NCBI GenBank assembly: GCA_963682055.1
Contig: OY821741.1
Span: 503,501-567,500, forward strand
Source: Primula veris
Taxonomy: Eukaryota; Streptophyta; Magnoliopsida; Ericales; Primulaceae
Length of the DNA: 64,000 nucleotides
Direction: 5' to 3'
The notes beneath the pieces were generated by a model. That model was not told the origin of the DNA. It did not search any database and worked only from the letters and a program-made list of their open reading frames with translations. Below, in pieces: positions 14,515-25,674 of the stretch; positions within the stretch are counted from its first letter, which is position 1; each line of letters begins with the position of its first letter. The position numbers and the translations under genes are program-made.

Positions 14515-14861
14515 TGTTGAGTTGTGGAGCCAAATGTGTTTTGGTCATGTTCACTAATTATCCCACATCACTAAGAATTGTAATAAGAGCCACTATGGGT
14601 TCTATATATGCCCCACCTATCTTGTATTTTAATTATCACATATTCAAGCGAAAATATATTGTAAAGAGAGAGTTCTAGTTGCGAGAGAACCATAGCTTTG
14701 TGATCAAGCTAGATTACGTTTGTAATGCTCCATATAATATATATCAGTGCCACGTGTAGCGGCCCGGAGACGTAGCCAATTTGGGTGAACTCCGTTATCA
14801 AAGAGTGTTTGCTCGGTTTTAGCTTTCTGTCTTTCTCATTGTTCGCCTGATCGACCCAACA
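14515..14861 (+). repeat. 3' LTR of Copia copy 1
   Basis: This 347 bp terminal repeat follows the purine-rich tract AAGTGGGAGAT and is followed by the target duplication CTTTA. It retains the TTTTAATTATCACATATTC segment that the 5' LTR lacks. Confidence 0.9.
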
Positions 14862-15098
14862 CTTTACACCAGGTGGTGAACATAATACCGAGTATGGTGG
14901 AAGGGTCGTCACAGTCAAGTGAGGCGAGAATGTGAGGAAAATCGGTATAGATGGAACCAAAGAGGCAATCAAGGAAGCTATCAAGTCCACATTTCACATA
15001 AATACTAACCGAGTGTGTTTTGGTTAGAAGACAAGTTTAACGTGACCCGTTGTTTCGACAGTTGGGCGAATACACTCTTCAGGTAGAGAAAGGTATCA

Positions 15099-15747
15099 AT
15101 TTTTATTTTTATATTAAAGGTGGGGAAAACCCACTTTTTTTTTTTTTATTTATAATAGTGAACAATAAAAAAGCGGGAAAAAACCCCACAAAACAAAAAA
15201 AACACGTAGCAGAATACGAAAAAATAAATTACAAGGATTTGAAAATAAATAACAAAAGTTTAAAATGTAACAATGATGAATCATTCGAAATCTTGAAATC
15301 TTCTTTAAACTTGGGAGGTCTGTAATATAGCACGGTAGAATGTTAATAAACTTTTTCACCAGCAGTTTTACATCTTTTTTATCCAAAATCCACCAAGTAA
15401 TAAATCTTCCTTCTAAATGTAAGTTTGTTATAAGATCGTCCCAGATTATCAAAATGAACCCAAAGTTTATCTGTTAGATCTCTCTTACTTAAAAGATACT
15501 CCAAGTTTTCTTCGTATTTTCTACACCACTCACAGATAGAAGCTAATTGGATAGCAATTCTCTTGATTGCACCATCAATAGAAACTGCATTATTAAAGCA
15601 TTTCCAAACAAAGTATGAGACTTTTCCTGAAATTAGTTTCCCCCAAATCATTGTAAAAATCCAACTAGTTGCATGCTTTTCTCTGACATAATCTCAAACT
15701 GATTTCATAGAAAACTCGGTATCTTTTCCAAACTGCTAAATCTTGGA
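15099..15747 (-). mobile_element. 5'-truncated LINE retrotransposon
   Basis: It is flanked by a perfect 14 bp duplication, AGAGAAAGGTATCA, at 15085-15098 and 15748-15761. The minus strand from 15651 encodes a stretch like the zinc-binding domain that ends plant LINE ORF2 proteins: IWGKLISGKVSYFVWK, then a C-x2-C pattern in CEWCRKYEENLEYLL. The pattern is degraded, and stops and shifts follow. The 3' end, at the left, carries the palindrome GTGGGTTTTCCCCACC (15119-15134) and an A-rich tail. Truncation at the 5' side and long duplications are typical of LINE insertion. It landed on the donor site of exon b of the trihelix pseudogene. Confidence 0.8.
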
Positions 15748-16175
15748 AGAGAAAGGTATCATAAATATGAAAGCTTACTAGTGTATATAATTATACAAGG
15801 ATGAATATCTGATATTTACTTGTCTCATCAACATACGATATATCATATATGTGGAATTTTATTAATTTGGAAGCTTATAAGGTGTTTTTTGTTTCACTAT
15901 TTGGAGCAGAGATCTAGATCAAACTGTACATCTATCATGCGTATTATATAGGAAAATTAGTCCGGACAGTAGACAAAACTCTGTACAAGGAGGATCATTT
16001 CCACGAATTTCTTACTTGTAGGGGCTATGTTGGATTGAAGCAATATAATGGATCAGATACAACCTTCGATAATTTGAATGATATCCGGCCTGGATTGATG
16101 TATTGAAGAGTCAAATTGAAAGACTTCCGACCTAATATCACTTCATGAAGAACACATATGGCGTGCGGATTAAAA

Positions 16176-17589
16176 TGATCATTTCAGTTGTTTCTTTGAT
16201 TTTTTTTAATTTGTTTAAATCTTTTAGACTGAAATCCTGCAAAAGATAAAGGTAATTTGGGCGTCCATATATTTTTGCACCATAAAAATATATGGACTGG
16301 CTGTGAGTGTACAATTACATTTTGAAAATTAAATTGTCATTATGAACAGGTGATTTATGAGTCACCAAATTCTACCCAATATACTTCTTTTTAATGCACT
16401 CTTGTCTATTTTTGCTCAAATTTTGAATTTTTACCACTTTGTTCTATGTTTATAGACTCTTTATACAGTCTTGACAAATTCCATTCCAAGCTATATGAAA
16501 TAAAATTAATTAAAATAATTCTTTTAGGTATAATATTTATTTTAAATGTTCTGAAATATCCTGCAAGTAAAATTACTATCTACGAGTTTCTCTTAACAAC
16601 AACTTTAAAATATACTGATACGTATATACTAATAATTACTATGGTTTATTAAAAAAAATTAATTGGTATTTTTGTAATGAGTCAACGGGAACAAAAATGA
16701 GTACAAATGAGATGTTAGAAGATGTTTTTATTTTCGTACAGTTAAAAGTATGAACATTTGAAAGAATATTTTGTTAGTGGACATGACAAAATATTTAAAA
16801 ATGTTGTAAGTAAGTAGAAAATTGGTTGAGATACTATTTTGAGACAAACGGACTGGAATATAAGATTGGAATATAACATGACAAAATCATTGTCTAACAA
16901 ATAGTAGAATATTGTTGTTGAAAAGTAAAATAATTTTCAATTACCAGAGAATGTCTAACAAATACTGGTAGAATATTGTTAAAAATATGAAAGTACTGTA
17001 TTAGGTGAACTTTGACTCTAAATTAAAACAATAAATAATAAATTTAACATTGGGATTTTTATTTTCGGAAGACTGTAAAATTATGTAATATATGGAGAAG
17101 TGGGAATATATTTGTGATGTAAGTTACGTTTGCTCCTTATAAAGTACAATTCTTCTTTTCCACTTATAAAATGCACTTATATTTGCTCTTACAAGCGTTG
17201 AATTAGTTTTATGGGAAAATGTCAATTGAGTACATATTTAGAAGTTTATTTACAAAAAATCTGGCTGTTTTGAACTTGATACATATTTTGTAAACTTATT
17301 TACAAATAGATACATATGTCATTAAAATATCCAAAAAAAATATTTAAAAAATAAAAATATCAAAAAATTTAAAAATACATTTTTATACAAAAAATATGTG
17401 TGATCTTATATGTCTAATCATGTTTGATCCTATCTAATCATGTCCAATCAGGTCTAATACTGTTTGATATTATGTGTAAATTTTTCGATTCTTTTAATAT
17501 TTTTTTCAATTTTTTCAAATTTTTTTTTTTATATATATTTTTTTATGATATATGTATCTAATTGTAAATAATTATATATGTCTAATTGT
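16176..17589. other. AT-rich intergenic DNA, no gene seen
   Basis: No coding region is supported. The left part resembles the 3' flank that also follows the second trihelix fragment (TTTAGACTGAAAT near 16226 and 17844), so it belongs to a duplicated block. Between 17400 and 17470 short repeats of the words CTAATCATGT and TTTGAT occur. Confidence 0.5.
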
Positions 17590-17800
17590 AAAGAAGTACA
17601 CATAGGTGGATCATTTTCGGGAATTTCTTACTTGAAGTGGATTTGTTGGATTGAGGGAAATTGACGGATATACAACCTTCGACAATTTGAATGACATTCA
17701 GCCTGGGATTGGTGTATTGCGGAGTCAGATTGAAAGATTTCCGAGCTAATATCAATCAATTACACACGAACTTAGTAGGCTTGGGAGTAAAATGATCATC
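17590..17800 (+). pseudogene. Second GT-1-like trihelix exon remnant
   Basis: The last exon of the trihelix-like gene is repeated about 1.65 kb after the first copy. It reads DHFREFLT, a stop, GFVGLREIDGYTTFDNLNDI, then PG. After a frame change it continues VYCGVRLKDFRANINQLHTN, which corresponds to the C-terminal end of the family. The 3' flank is also similar between the copies. Upstream exons were not found, so this is a partial tandem duplicate that has decayed independently. Confidence 0.5.
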
Positions 17801-18007
17801 TGAATTAATTAGTTTTTTTTTTTCTTTTATTTGTTTAATTATTTTAGACTGAAATGCGGGCAAAATAAACTGGTCATATTTGTTTATATATAGTTACATT
17901 TAGTTCTTTTCTATGCCCTATTAACTTGTGCAATCATTGTGAAATAATTTACAATAATGAGAGAATGTCTGTATTAGGTAAACTTTGACCCTAAATTAAA
18001 GGAGTTC

Positions 18008-18290
18008 CACTACAAGAAATATGACAGATAGCAACACCGAAAAATAATAAGCCAATTTCTGTTGCTGATTAGCAACAGAACACTAACAAAACAGCACCAT
18101 AAATTGTGGAAACCATTTAGCAACAGAATCATCAACTTTATAGCAACTGAAATTTAGCAACACTGTAATTTGTTACTAAATGAGTTGCCAAATTTTCGGA
18201 GCGAAATCTGTAACAAAATTACCATCAATTTAGTAACACAACCTCCCCATCAAATTAGCAACATAAAAATGTGTTGCTATAATTAAATAT
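18008..18290. repeat. CACTA left subterminal repeats
   Basis: Variants of AGCAACA, TAGCAAC and GTTGCTA recur on both strands within about 280 bp of the left terminus. The right terminus has a matching array at about 22915-23340. Such arrays are where the transposon-encoded DNA-binding protein of En/Spm elements binds. Confidence 0.75.
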
Positions 18291-18469
18291 TTATATTTGG
18301 ATTTAAAATGTTCTCATATGTTACTAATGTGCATTCATTTTTATGAAATTATACTAAATGAATAACAATGTTTTATACATAATAAAAATGAACACATACA
18401 AAAGTTGGATGTATAGACGATTAAATCCAGACAGGATAAAAATGAACACATACAAAAGTTAGATGTATA

Positions 18470-18908
18470 GACGTATTTTTTGAAGTGTAAATGGTTTGAT
18501 CCTAGTCGAAAAGGAAAAAAAGTTCATAAACGGTACAATCTTGTCGATGTGAACATAAAATAGAAATACCCCAAGTATGAGCCATTTATATTGGCTATGC
18601 AAGCGATGCAAGTTTGTTACATTCCTTATCCTAGATTGTCGGTAAGGGAAAATAACAAAATAGGAATGAGAAAAAAGAAAATAAACAAGGAGAATAAAGA
18701 TTGGTGGGCAGTTTGCAAGTTTAAATCTAGGCCAATCATTGTTCAACAACCGAATGCCGAATCGGAAAACACTGAAGCATTTCAAGAGGACGAAAGTATT
18801 GGACATCGGATTACAAATGTAGAATTTATTGGACCTGTGCCATTGAATGCTACTGATAGCGAACCGGGATATCAAATCAATCTAGCAGAAGATGAAGAAG
18901 TCCGATGA
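18470..18908 (+). pseudogene. CACTA transposase C-terminal fragment (DUF4216-like)
   Basis: In one frame the sequence reads YFLKCKWFDPSRKGKKVHK, then YNLVDVNIK, a stop, KYPKYEPFILAMQAMQVCYI, then PYPRLSV, and later DWWAVCKFKSR and a stop at 18908. This matches the DUF4216 region near the end of plant En/Spm-type transposases (FKCxWFD, VDVN, EPFILAxQAxQVxY). There is an internal stop and another just upstream of Tyr18471, and the catalytic part is missing, so it is inactive. The 105-residue frame from 18591 is part of this remnant rather than a separate gene. Confidence 0.7.
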
Positions 18909-19128
18909 ATAATATTAATCGAAATACTATATTCAAGTGTATTAAGACAATTTTATGCTTTATTTAAGAATTATTATGTTCTGTAACAAAAATTCCTATA
19001 ACTTATCAAAAAATTGAAACATTTTGGCAAATTGGTTCCCTGACTTTGTTTCCGCTTATTTTTTTTCATTTCCTCCCATTATTTTTGTTCTACTCCCATT
19101 TTTCATCAGTATAAGTGATACAGGTGGG

Positions 19129-19151
19129 CACTTTCTCTCTCTCTCTCTCAC
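19129..19151. repeat. CT microsatellite, possible captured leader
   Basis: A CT-repeat tract followed by CACACCACACAAAAACAACA and AAACCCTAAACC resembles the 5' leader of an expressed plant gene. It may be part of the host DNA captured by the CACTA element; this is inference. Confidence 0.4.
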
Positions 19152-20439
19152 ACCACACAAAAACAACAACAAAAACCCTAAACCTAATTAGCCGTCTTTC
19201 ACATCTGCAACTCACAGGTCTCTCTCTCTATTTCTCTCAATAACTATAATGATGCTATATCGGCTTAATTAATGATTATTGTGTATTTGTTAATGTATAC
19301 TTGCGAAAAGATGTCTTTGTTTTTATTTTTGTGTTTTTTATGGTATGTACTGGTAATATAAATTTTTTATAGTTCTTAATTTTGATACTCATAATGTGAA
19401 TTTACATCAAACAGATCTGTGAGAATAAAGACATGATTTTTTTACAGCCCCCAAAATCCATTCATTTTAGAAACCCCCAATTTTATAAAATTAATATGAA
19501 ATATTAAACTAATAAAGATATATCTATATTAATCAATATTGATTTGATATTTAAAAATAATATTGGGTGGGTCTGTTATATGAACACCATAGGAGGGAGA
19601 AAATAAAACTTACCTTACCTTTGGATTCATCAAAGCATAGGTATATGTCTCTTTTATTAGTGTAACTTTTTTTTTTATTAAATGCAATTATTTTTTTTAT
19701 TATCTGCAACTATTTTGTTTGGTGGAAACTGGTTTCGGTTTTGTGTAAACGCTCAATATGGAAACAAAATGATTGAATTTATTTATGAATTTGTTTATAA
19801 CTTGTGATTTAGTACTATTGAATTAGTCTTTGAAATGGGCATACTTTTGGTGTATATATGTATTATATTGGTTTGTCTCCGTATGCATATGTATCAGTCA
19901 TTTATGTGTTGGATTTAATGTGTGCTACATGGGCTTTTTTAGCGGGTATTAGGATAAAAGGTTTTTTTTTATACAAGTTTGCTAATAAGGTTTGATCTTT
20001 GCTTATGAGTAGAGGCAAAGTTTGATTTTTTCTTGCTAGGCACATGGACAAGATGCTCTACAGCACCGACGGTGGCATCACCATCAGTGTGTATCTATCT
20101 ATATCTATATCTATGTTTGGCTAGATGGATGTGATCTTATGTTTGTTACCTTTTGGAATGTCCATACTTTTGCTAATGTATATGTATTGTGTTTCTTTGA
20201 AAATGTGTTGTTTCTGCATTCGATCTGTTATGTTTCCTTTTATGTAAGTAGAAAAATGGCTTTTTTAAAGTAGGTATTAGGAAAAACAGCGACTTTTTTA
20301 CTGGTATTAGCAAAATTTTGGTCTTTGCTTAGGGATAGATGGAAAGTTTGATTTCTCGCTTTTGATTTGCTAGTATTTGGAATGTCCATACTTTTAGTGT
20401 GTTGTGTTGTCTTGTTTTGATTTGCTGTCTTGTAAGCAG

Positions 20440-20600
20440 ATGAATAGTTCTAATGCCCCTGGTTCCGGTGCCAATGGTCGTCGTTTAGGTGGTTTAGGTG
20501 GTCGTTCTGGTGGTCGTGGTCGTGGCAACCGCAGCCTTAATACTCTAGGGGCTTACCACCTTCATGATACGCTAGAAACTCCTGACTTGGTGTTACGAGT
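20440..20600 (+). CDS. Glycine/arginine-rich exon inside the CACTA element
   Basis: After an acceptor-like GTAAGCAG an ATG at 20443 opens MNSSNAPGSGANGRR, then LGGLGGRSGGRGRGNRS and NTLGAYHLHD. The RGG/GR-rich composition suggests an RNA- or DNA-binding low-complexity segment, as in some CACTA ORF1 products, but I do not recognise a family. A donor site is plausible near 20588. It might be spliced to the downstream captured oligopeptidase exons, giving a chimeric transcript, but that is untested. Confidence 0.35.
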
Positions 20601-21322
20601 GAGATTTATCTCCAATTTTTTGGTTATAGAGGAGCCAATATATCGATATACCCGGTAGAGTTATTTTGGTTATATCGATATACCCGGTAGAGTTATTTTG
20701 GTTATAGAGGAGCCAATATAGAGAGTTGTGCATCATTTTTGCTCAACCTATATCCGTTTAAACTTTATAGTTGTATTGAGATGGTATATACACTGTTGTG
20801 AATGCTCTGGAGCTTCAGGATGTTTGTCATAAATATAGCGTTAAAGACTGTCTTTTGGTTTATTCCCCTACATCCTCTCTCTGTTCATTTTCATTTTATT
20901 TCTTGAATATGGAACATTGTGTCCGACATTGCTGGCTTGCTGTAGGTTATATTGGATATAAAGTTGAATTCATTCACTTGGGCTTTCTTGTATATTTGCC
21001 AAAGTAACATGATCATTTAGATAGTAGATGTTTGTCATCCTCTCTTCTCTCAGGATGCAAAAAAAAAACTCTTGTTGAAATCTTATGATCGTTTTCATCC
21101 TCTCTTCTCTCAGGATTGGACTAAATTTATTTTGCATCTTGCTTTCTGCTTGTTAACTTGTTTTCGTTGCATATTGTAGTCATATTCGTTTGAAACTCCA
21201 GTAAATTGTACTGGTGAAGATAAGTTTTTCTCTTTCTTTTCTTTATTTACTTACAAATACAGAGAGTAGTAAGTCATGTTCATTCACTTTAATAAATTTA
21301 TTTTACACCATGTGTGTGGCAG

Positions 21323-22458
21323 GGATACACTGATGGGCATTGCACAGCACTTTGAAAGTGGAGAGTCTCTTCCTGAAGACATATACAAGAAGCTCCTTGC
21401 AGCCAGAACCTTCCGTGCAGGGACTCAAAGTCTTCGTCAGGTTATATATAAATATAAATATAAATTTAGATATGTGTGTGTGTGTGGTTGCATCTTTGTA
21501 CACCTACCTACGTATCTGTGTTTATTTACTACTACACTCTCTTACCAACAGTTCTAATTTGGCCAGTAATCTATGTGTTAATTTCACAAATTCGTGTCAC
21601 TCATGTCTAAGTGGTGAGGAAACGAGATAAACAATGCGGTTTTACTAGAATTTCCCATGGTTAGGAATGTGAGTTTGTGACCAAGTTAGGAATGTCGGTA
21701 GGATAATGTACCCATGGTTAAAAGTCGATAGGTTGATGTACAGAAGTATAATTGTTCCCATTTATGTCTTTAGATATTGGTGATATTTTTGTTTTTTATG
21801 TTTGTACAATTCCACTAGTTTCTATAGTTAATCATGGTCATGTTCTGTTTGCAGTTGAAATTTGCATGTCTTGATTTGGAGTTGCATAGCAAATATGTTC
21901 CTGGTGGATCAGAATCAATATTTGATGTTGACCAAAAAATTAGTGAAAACACGCAAGTGATCGCTCCACTTCCAGAGGACAGGTTCCTCTGCGGTTTTAG
22001 CCATATTTTTGCAGGTATGCAGTACAACAAAATTACAACTTTTTCATGTTTACAATTTACACTTAACAGCATATCCAAAAATTTGTGACCTGCTTCTAAC
22101 CCTTATGGACTTATTTTTCTTTACTTGTTCTGCTGGGTCTTTTTCTTCTGCTCTACCAGGAGGATATGCTGCTGGATACTATAGTTACAAGGTAAAAATT
22201 TGCTGTGTTATTTGTTTATCTTTTCAACGTCTTCGTTTTTACTCGTACCCCCAAGATTTGTTTTGTTTGTATTTTCGCTGCAAAGTTAAAACATCACTGC
22301 CAAAGGTAGATTAACTTCACGATTTTTCTATTGTCGGCTTAAGAAGTCAAGAGTAGCTTAAATGTAATTTGATAACATGAGTTTTTAAATGTTGCAGTGG
22401 GCAGAGGTCCTTATGAAAGGACACTTCTCGAGATGTAGAATTTATTGGCGAGTCTGAC
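21323..22458 (+). pseudogene. Captured oligopeptidase A gene fragment (M3 family)
   Basis: Four exon-like segments keep phase and splice sites: 21323-21440 (DTLMGIAQHFESGESLPEDI, then LLAARTFRAGTQSLRQ), 21855-22014 (LKFACLDLELHSKYVPGG, then PLPEDRFLCGFSHIFAG), 22160-22191 (GYAAGYYSYK) and 22398 onward (WAEVL). This is the C-terminal region of plant organellar/cytosolic oligopeptidase A, a zinc peptidase that clears short peptides. The zinc-binding HExxH helix lies upstream in the intact enzyme and is not present. After WAEVL the reading turns into unrelated sequence and stops at 22456-22458. Retained introns show capture at DNA level. Confidence 0.75.
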
Positions 22459-22567
22459 CGTCAGTTTGCAAAGCCAGGTATGTAATCTTGAGAATGAACT
22501 TAATTCGGATGATGAGGCCGGGAATGAAGACGTGGCAGATGATGACCTCAACGATCTCGATGATTAG
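22420..22567 (+). pseudogene. Second transposase tail fragment
   Basis: Just after the captured exon the sequence reads RDVEFIGESDRQFAKPG, then NLENELNSDDEAGNEDVADD and DLNDLDD before a stop. The start resembles NVEFIGPVPLNATDSEPG in the transposase remnant near 18820-18870, so this looks like another copy of the acidic transposase end, joined to captured host DNA. Confidence 0.45.
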
Positions 22568-23356
22568 GATTACATTGGTGGCGGTCAAAGTGGCAGTGGT
22601 GATAAGTTTTTTTTCTTATGTTTTAGGTTTATGTTAAATTTGAGGTTGTAGGGTCTAACGATAGGCGTATAAAAACAATGACTTTTAGGTAGACATACGT
22701 GAACAATGACTTTTTGGTAGGCATATGAGAACACTGACTTTTGGTTTTGGGATGGCGGAGATTATGCTATAATGTATTTTGGTTTGTAATTTTTTGCATC
22801 CTGGTGTAATTAAAATGTTCTGTACTGATTGATTTTTGTTTGACTATTAGATATATAAATGTTATATTTAATTATATATATTATACTATTATATTTAAAT
22901 GAGTGTATTAGAATTATAACAATTAGCAACATATTTTTCTTGCACCAAAAGAATATAGCAACATATTAGTAACAATTTAGCAGCACGTTATAATCATTTT
23001 AAAAAATAAAATAAAGAAATAGCATCACAATACCGACATGAGTAGCTACAAGTAGTTATATATTAAAATAATCTAGTTGAAAAATTGTAACTGATTTGCA
23101 ACAATATTTATGTGTTACAGATGTGTTGCAAAATGTGTTGCATTATTCATACAAGTGGCAACAGAATAAACTTGTTACAATTATGTTGCTGACTGAAATT
23201 AGTAACAACAGAAGTGTTACTAAAAATCAGCCACAAGCCAAACAGTATCATAGTAGTTTATGTTGCTAATCTGTTGCCGATCAACGATCAGCAACAGAAT
23301 TTTTCAAATACAAACAGAATATTTTGTTGCCAACTGTCAATTTTCTTGTAGTGTTC

Positions 23357-24041
23357 TTTAACCAGAAAAAAATAATAGTAATATTTATAAGGTATTTATT
23401 CGTGCTCCCCATGACTGTCTACATATTTGACTCATTCCACACATATGTTTATTTGCAGCTTTTAAATATTTATCTCATAAATACATTACTCCAAAAAGAG
23501 TATAGACTTATTTTCAAGTATAAAGAAAGAAACTTAAGCCTTTCTACTGTATTTCAAATTTCAATTGGAGTAATTGTGTCTTTCATTATGGTCCTGTTCT
23601 TCAATGAAACAAATTCAGGTCCTCAATTACAAACTAGTACTAGCTAGAGGCATAACAAGGAGGCTCTAATGAACCTACAAAAACCTTCTATTACACCAAT
23701 AGAAAAAAGGAAAACTACATGAAATGCACAAATGGAAGAAACTGTATATGCTTCATTAATTAAAACCTCATTTTGAACTTATGCTAGATCTCTTATTGCA
23801 TTTAGACGAACAAAGTCTGTAAGGTTAATAAGAGTTCTTGAAATTTTAGACTTTCGGACTTTCCTATAATTAAAGATGTCTCGAGAGTCGAGACCTTAAG
23901 AAAAAACACCAACCTGTGTTAGTTAACTTAGTTAATTTGTATGTTTGCAAAGTCAAGGACACGCACAATTACTAAGTTAACTTCATCTAAAGCTTCATAT
24001 CTCATATAACAGCATGAGTAATCTCCAACCTAAAACAGACC
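23357..24041. other. Intergenic DNA between CACTA and Copia copy 2
   Basis: No gene is supported. A short motif, TTATTCGTGCTCCCCATSAC, at about 23396-23415 is repeated near 40875, hinting at a dispersed unidentified repeat. A 107-residue plus-strand frame here has no recognisable features and begins inside the CACTA terminus. Confidence 0.45.
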
Positions 24042-24046
24042 GATAT

Positions 24047-24402
24047 TGTTAGGGTCGATCAGGCGAATCAATGAAAGACAGAAATACTTGAACTCAAAAC
24101 CGAGCACACACACACTTTGATAACGGAGTTCACCCAAATTGGCTACGTCTCCGGGCCGCTACACGTGGCACTTACTATATATATATAGAGGATTACAAAC
24201 GTAATCTAGCTAAACACAAAGCTATGGTTCTCTCGCAAATAGAACTCTCTCTTTATAATATAGAGGTGTTTGTGTAGGTGTAATTAAAATACAAGATATT
24301 GGGGCATATAAATAGAACCCTTAGTGGATCATATTACAATTCTTAGTGATGTGGGATAATTAGAAAACATGGCCAAACCTCATTTGGCTCCACAACTCAA
24401 CA
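24047..24402 (-). repeat. 3' LTR of Copia copy 2
   Basis: This 356 bp repeat is nearly identical to the LTR at 34138-34493 and ends next to the purine-rich tract seen as ATCTCCCACTTGG at 24403-24415 on the plus strand. Confidence 0.9.
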
Positions 24403-24579
24403 ATCTCCCACTTGGAGTCAAATGTCGAGTGCTTCAAAAGAACTCCAATTAACCCCGACCACTGAACTCACTGTGCTCCTCCGAGCAGAATGCTCCCATC
24501 GGTATCGTTGTATAGTAATTGATATTCTGCCATTATCGGCGAGTTACTCATTCTTCTAGTGTAGCGGCGACCCTGAGCC

Positions 24580-25674
24580 TCAAGCTCGGAGTCCTACTGA
24601 GGTTGCACACAGCCTCTGTTTGTCGATTGTAACAGTCTTCGTTAGCATATCGGCGGGGTTCTTAGCGCCCTCAATCTTTTCTAGCGCGAAGATTCCATCT
24701 TCTAGAACAGCCCGGATAAAGTGGTAACGAATCTGTATGTGCTTTGTGCGTGAATGGAATACAGGATTCTTAGCTAGCTGAACTGCACTTCGACTATCAC
24801 AGTGCAGAACTCCCTTGTCGGTTTTTTGACCGAGCTCCTTCAAGAAACCTTGCAACCAAATCATCTCTTTGCTTGCTTCCGTCACCGCGACGTACTCAGC
24901 CTCTGTGGTCGACAATGCAACAATCTTTTGCAACTTAGATGTCCAACTCACAGCAGTACCACAGAAGGTACAAACACATCTCGTTGTGCTCTTTCGGCTG
25001 TCCAGATCAGCGGCCATGTCAGCATCCACATAGCCGTGCAGGCCTTCCGAGGTCTTTCGGAAACATAATGCCAAACTCACGGTACCCGAGAGATATCTCA
25101 ATATCTACTTCACAGCTTCCCAATGGTGCTTTCCTGGGTTACTCATGTAACGACTGACAACTCCCACTGCATGGGCAATGTCCGGTCTTGTACACACCAT
25201 AGCGTACATCAAGCTACCAATTGCTGAAGCGTAGGGTATGTTCGACATACGATCCTTACCTTCCTCGTCTGAGGTGATTGTTTCTTCGACAAGCTAAAGT
25301 GTGCGGCTAGTGGTGAGCCTACAGCCTTGGCATCACTCATGCTAAACCGTGCCAACACTTTCTTCACATACTCGGCTTGCGACAGAAACAAAGACCCATC
25401 CCTTCCTCGGGAAATCCTCATACCGAGGATCTGATTTGCGGCACCCAAATCTTTCATCTCGAACTGTTTCGCCAACTGTTGCTTCACCTTGTTAATCTCA
25501 ACAAGCCTCGACCCGGCGAGAAACATGTCATCTACGTACAATAGTAGTATGACATACGAAGAGTTCGCAAATCTCTTCACGAAACAGCAGTGATCACTAT
25601 CACTTATTTCGAATCCGGTATCTACCATGAAACTGTCAAACAGCAGTGATCACTATCACTTCTTTCGAATCCGG
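24580..25674 (-). pseudogene. Copia copy 2 reverse transcriptase/RNase H part
   Basis: The minus strand encodes the second half of the copy 1 reverse transcriptase: MVDTGFEISDSDHCCFVKRF, LLYVDDM, MKDLGAANQILGMRI, then after a frameshift near 25280 and a stop near 25100 the RNase H region with DSRKSTTR, LSTTEAEY and HSRTKHI. The upstream half of reverse transcriptase is absent because of the chimeric junction at about 25675, where a 34 bp segment is duplicated (25585-25618 and 25641-25674). Confidence 0.85.

Larger units (their letters stand above)
10082..14861 (+). mobile_element. Complete Copia retrotransposon, copy 1
   Basis: It is bounded by the perfect 5 bp duplication CTTTA at 10077-10081 and 14862-14866. 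Both LTRs begin TGTTGAG and end CCAACA. The 5' LTR is 10082-10396 (315 bp) and the 3' LTR 14515-14861 (347 bp); the 5' copy lacks about 32 bp present in the 3' copy near 14628-14660. The primer-binding site and a purine-rich tract before the 3' LTR (AAGTGGGAGAT) are present. Order gag, protease, integrase, reverse transcriptase, RNase H is Copia. The same family recurs on the minus strand at 24047-34493. I suspect a Tork/Tnt1-like lineage but cannot prove it. Confidence 0.92.
9872..16175 (+). pseudogene. Broken GT-1-like trihelix gene (3' exons)
   Basis: Three exon remnants can be read. Exon a (9872-9933, between AG and GT) encodes NGRNLDQDDNLDD. Exon b (14873-15092) continues in phase after CACCAG with GGEHNTEYGGRVVTVK, a stop, then KIGIDGTKEAIKEAIKSTF and, after shifts, FWLEDK and LGEYTLQVEKG. 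Exon c (15910 to about 16175) reads DKTLYKEDHFHEFL then FDNLNDIRPGLMY and a stop. This matches, as I recall it, the conserved C-terminal region of plant GT-1/GT-4 trihelix transcription factors. The DNA-binding part is not seen. A Copia element entered the intron just before exon b, and a LINE entered the donor site of exon b. Stops and frameshifts show that it is dead. Confidence 0.55.
18008..23353 (+). mobile_element. CACTA (En/Spm-type) element with captured host gene
   Basis: The element starts CACTACAAGAAA and ends TTTCTTGTAGTG, exact 12 bp terminal inverted repeats, and is flanked by the 3 bp duplication TTC at 18005-18007 and 23354-23356. Both ends carry many short subterminal repeats built on GCAACA and TGTTGC, typical binding sites for a TnpA-like protein. 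Only the last part of a transposase remains (18470-18908, with a tail near 22420-22567). The interior holds a captured fragment of an oligopeptidase A gene. At 5.35 kb with no complete transposase it must be non-autonomous. Confidence 0.92.

Noticed and set aside
18459..18875. 138-residue minus-strand frame
   Set aside because: It is the antisense of the CACTA transposase fragment, whose plus-strand reading matches a known domain.
25641..25674. Target-site duplication of the inner Sirevirus segment
   Set aside because: The two 34 bp copies lie on the same side of the segment, not at its two ends, so they are a repair duplication rather than an insertion footprint.
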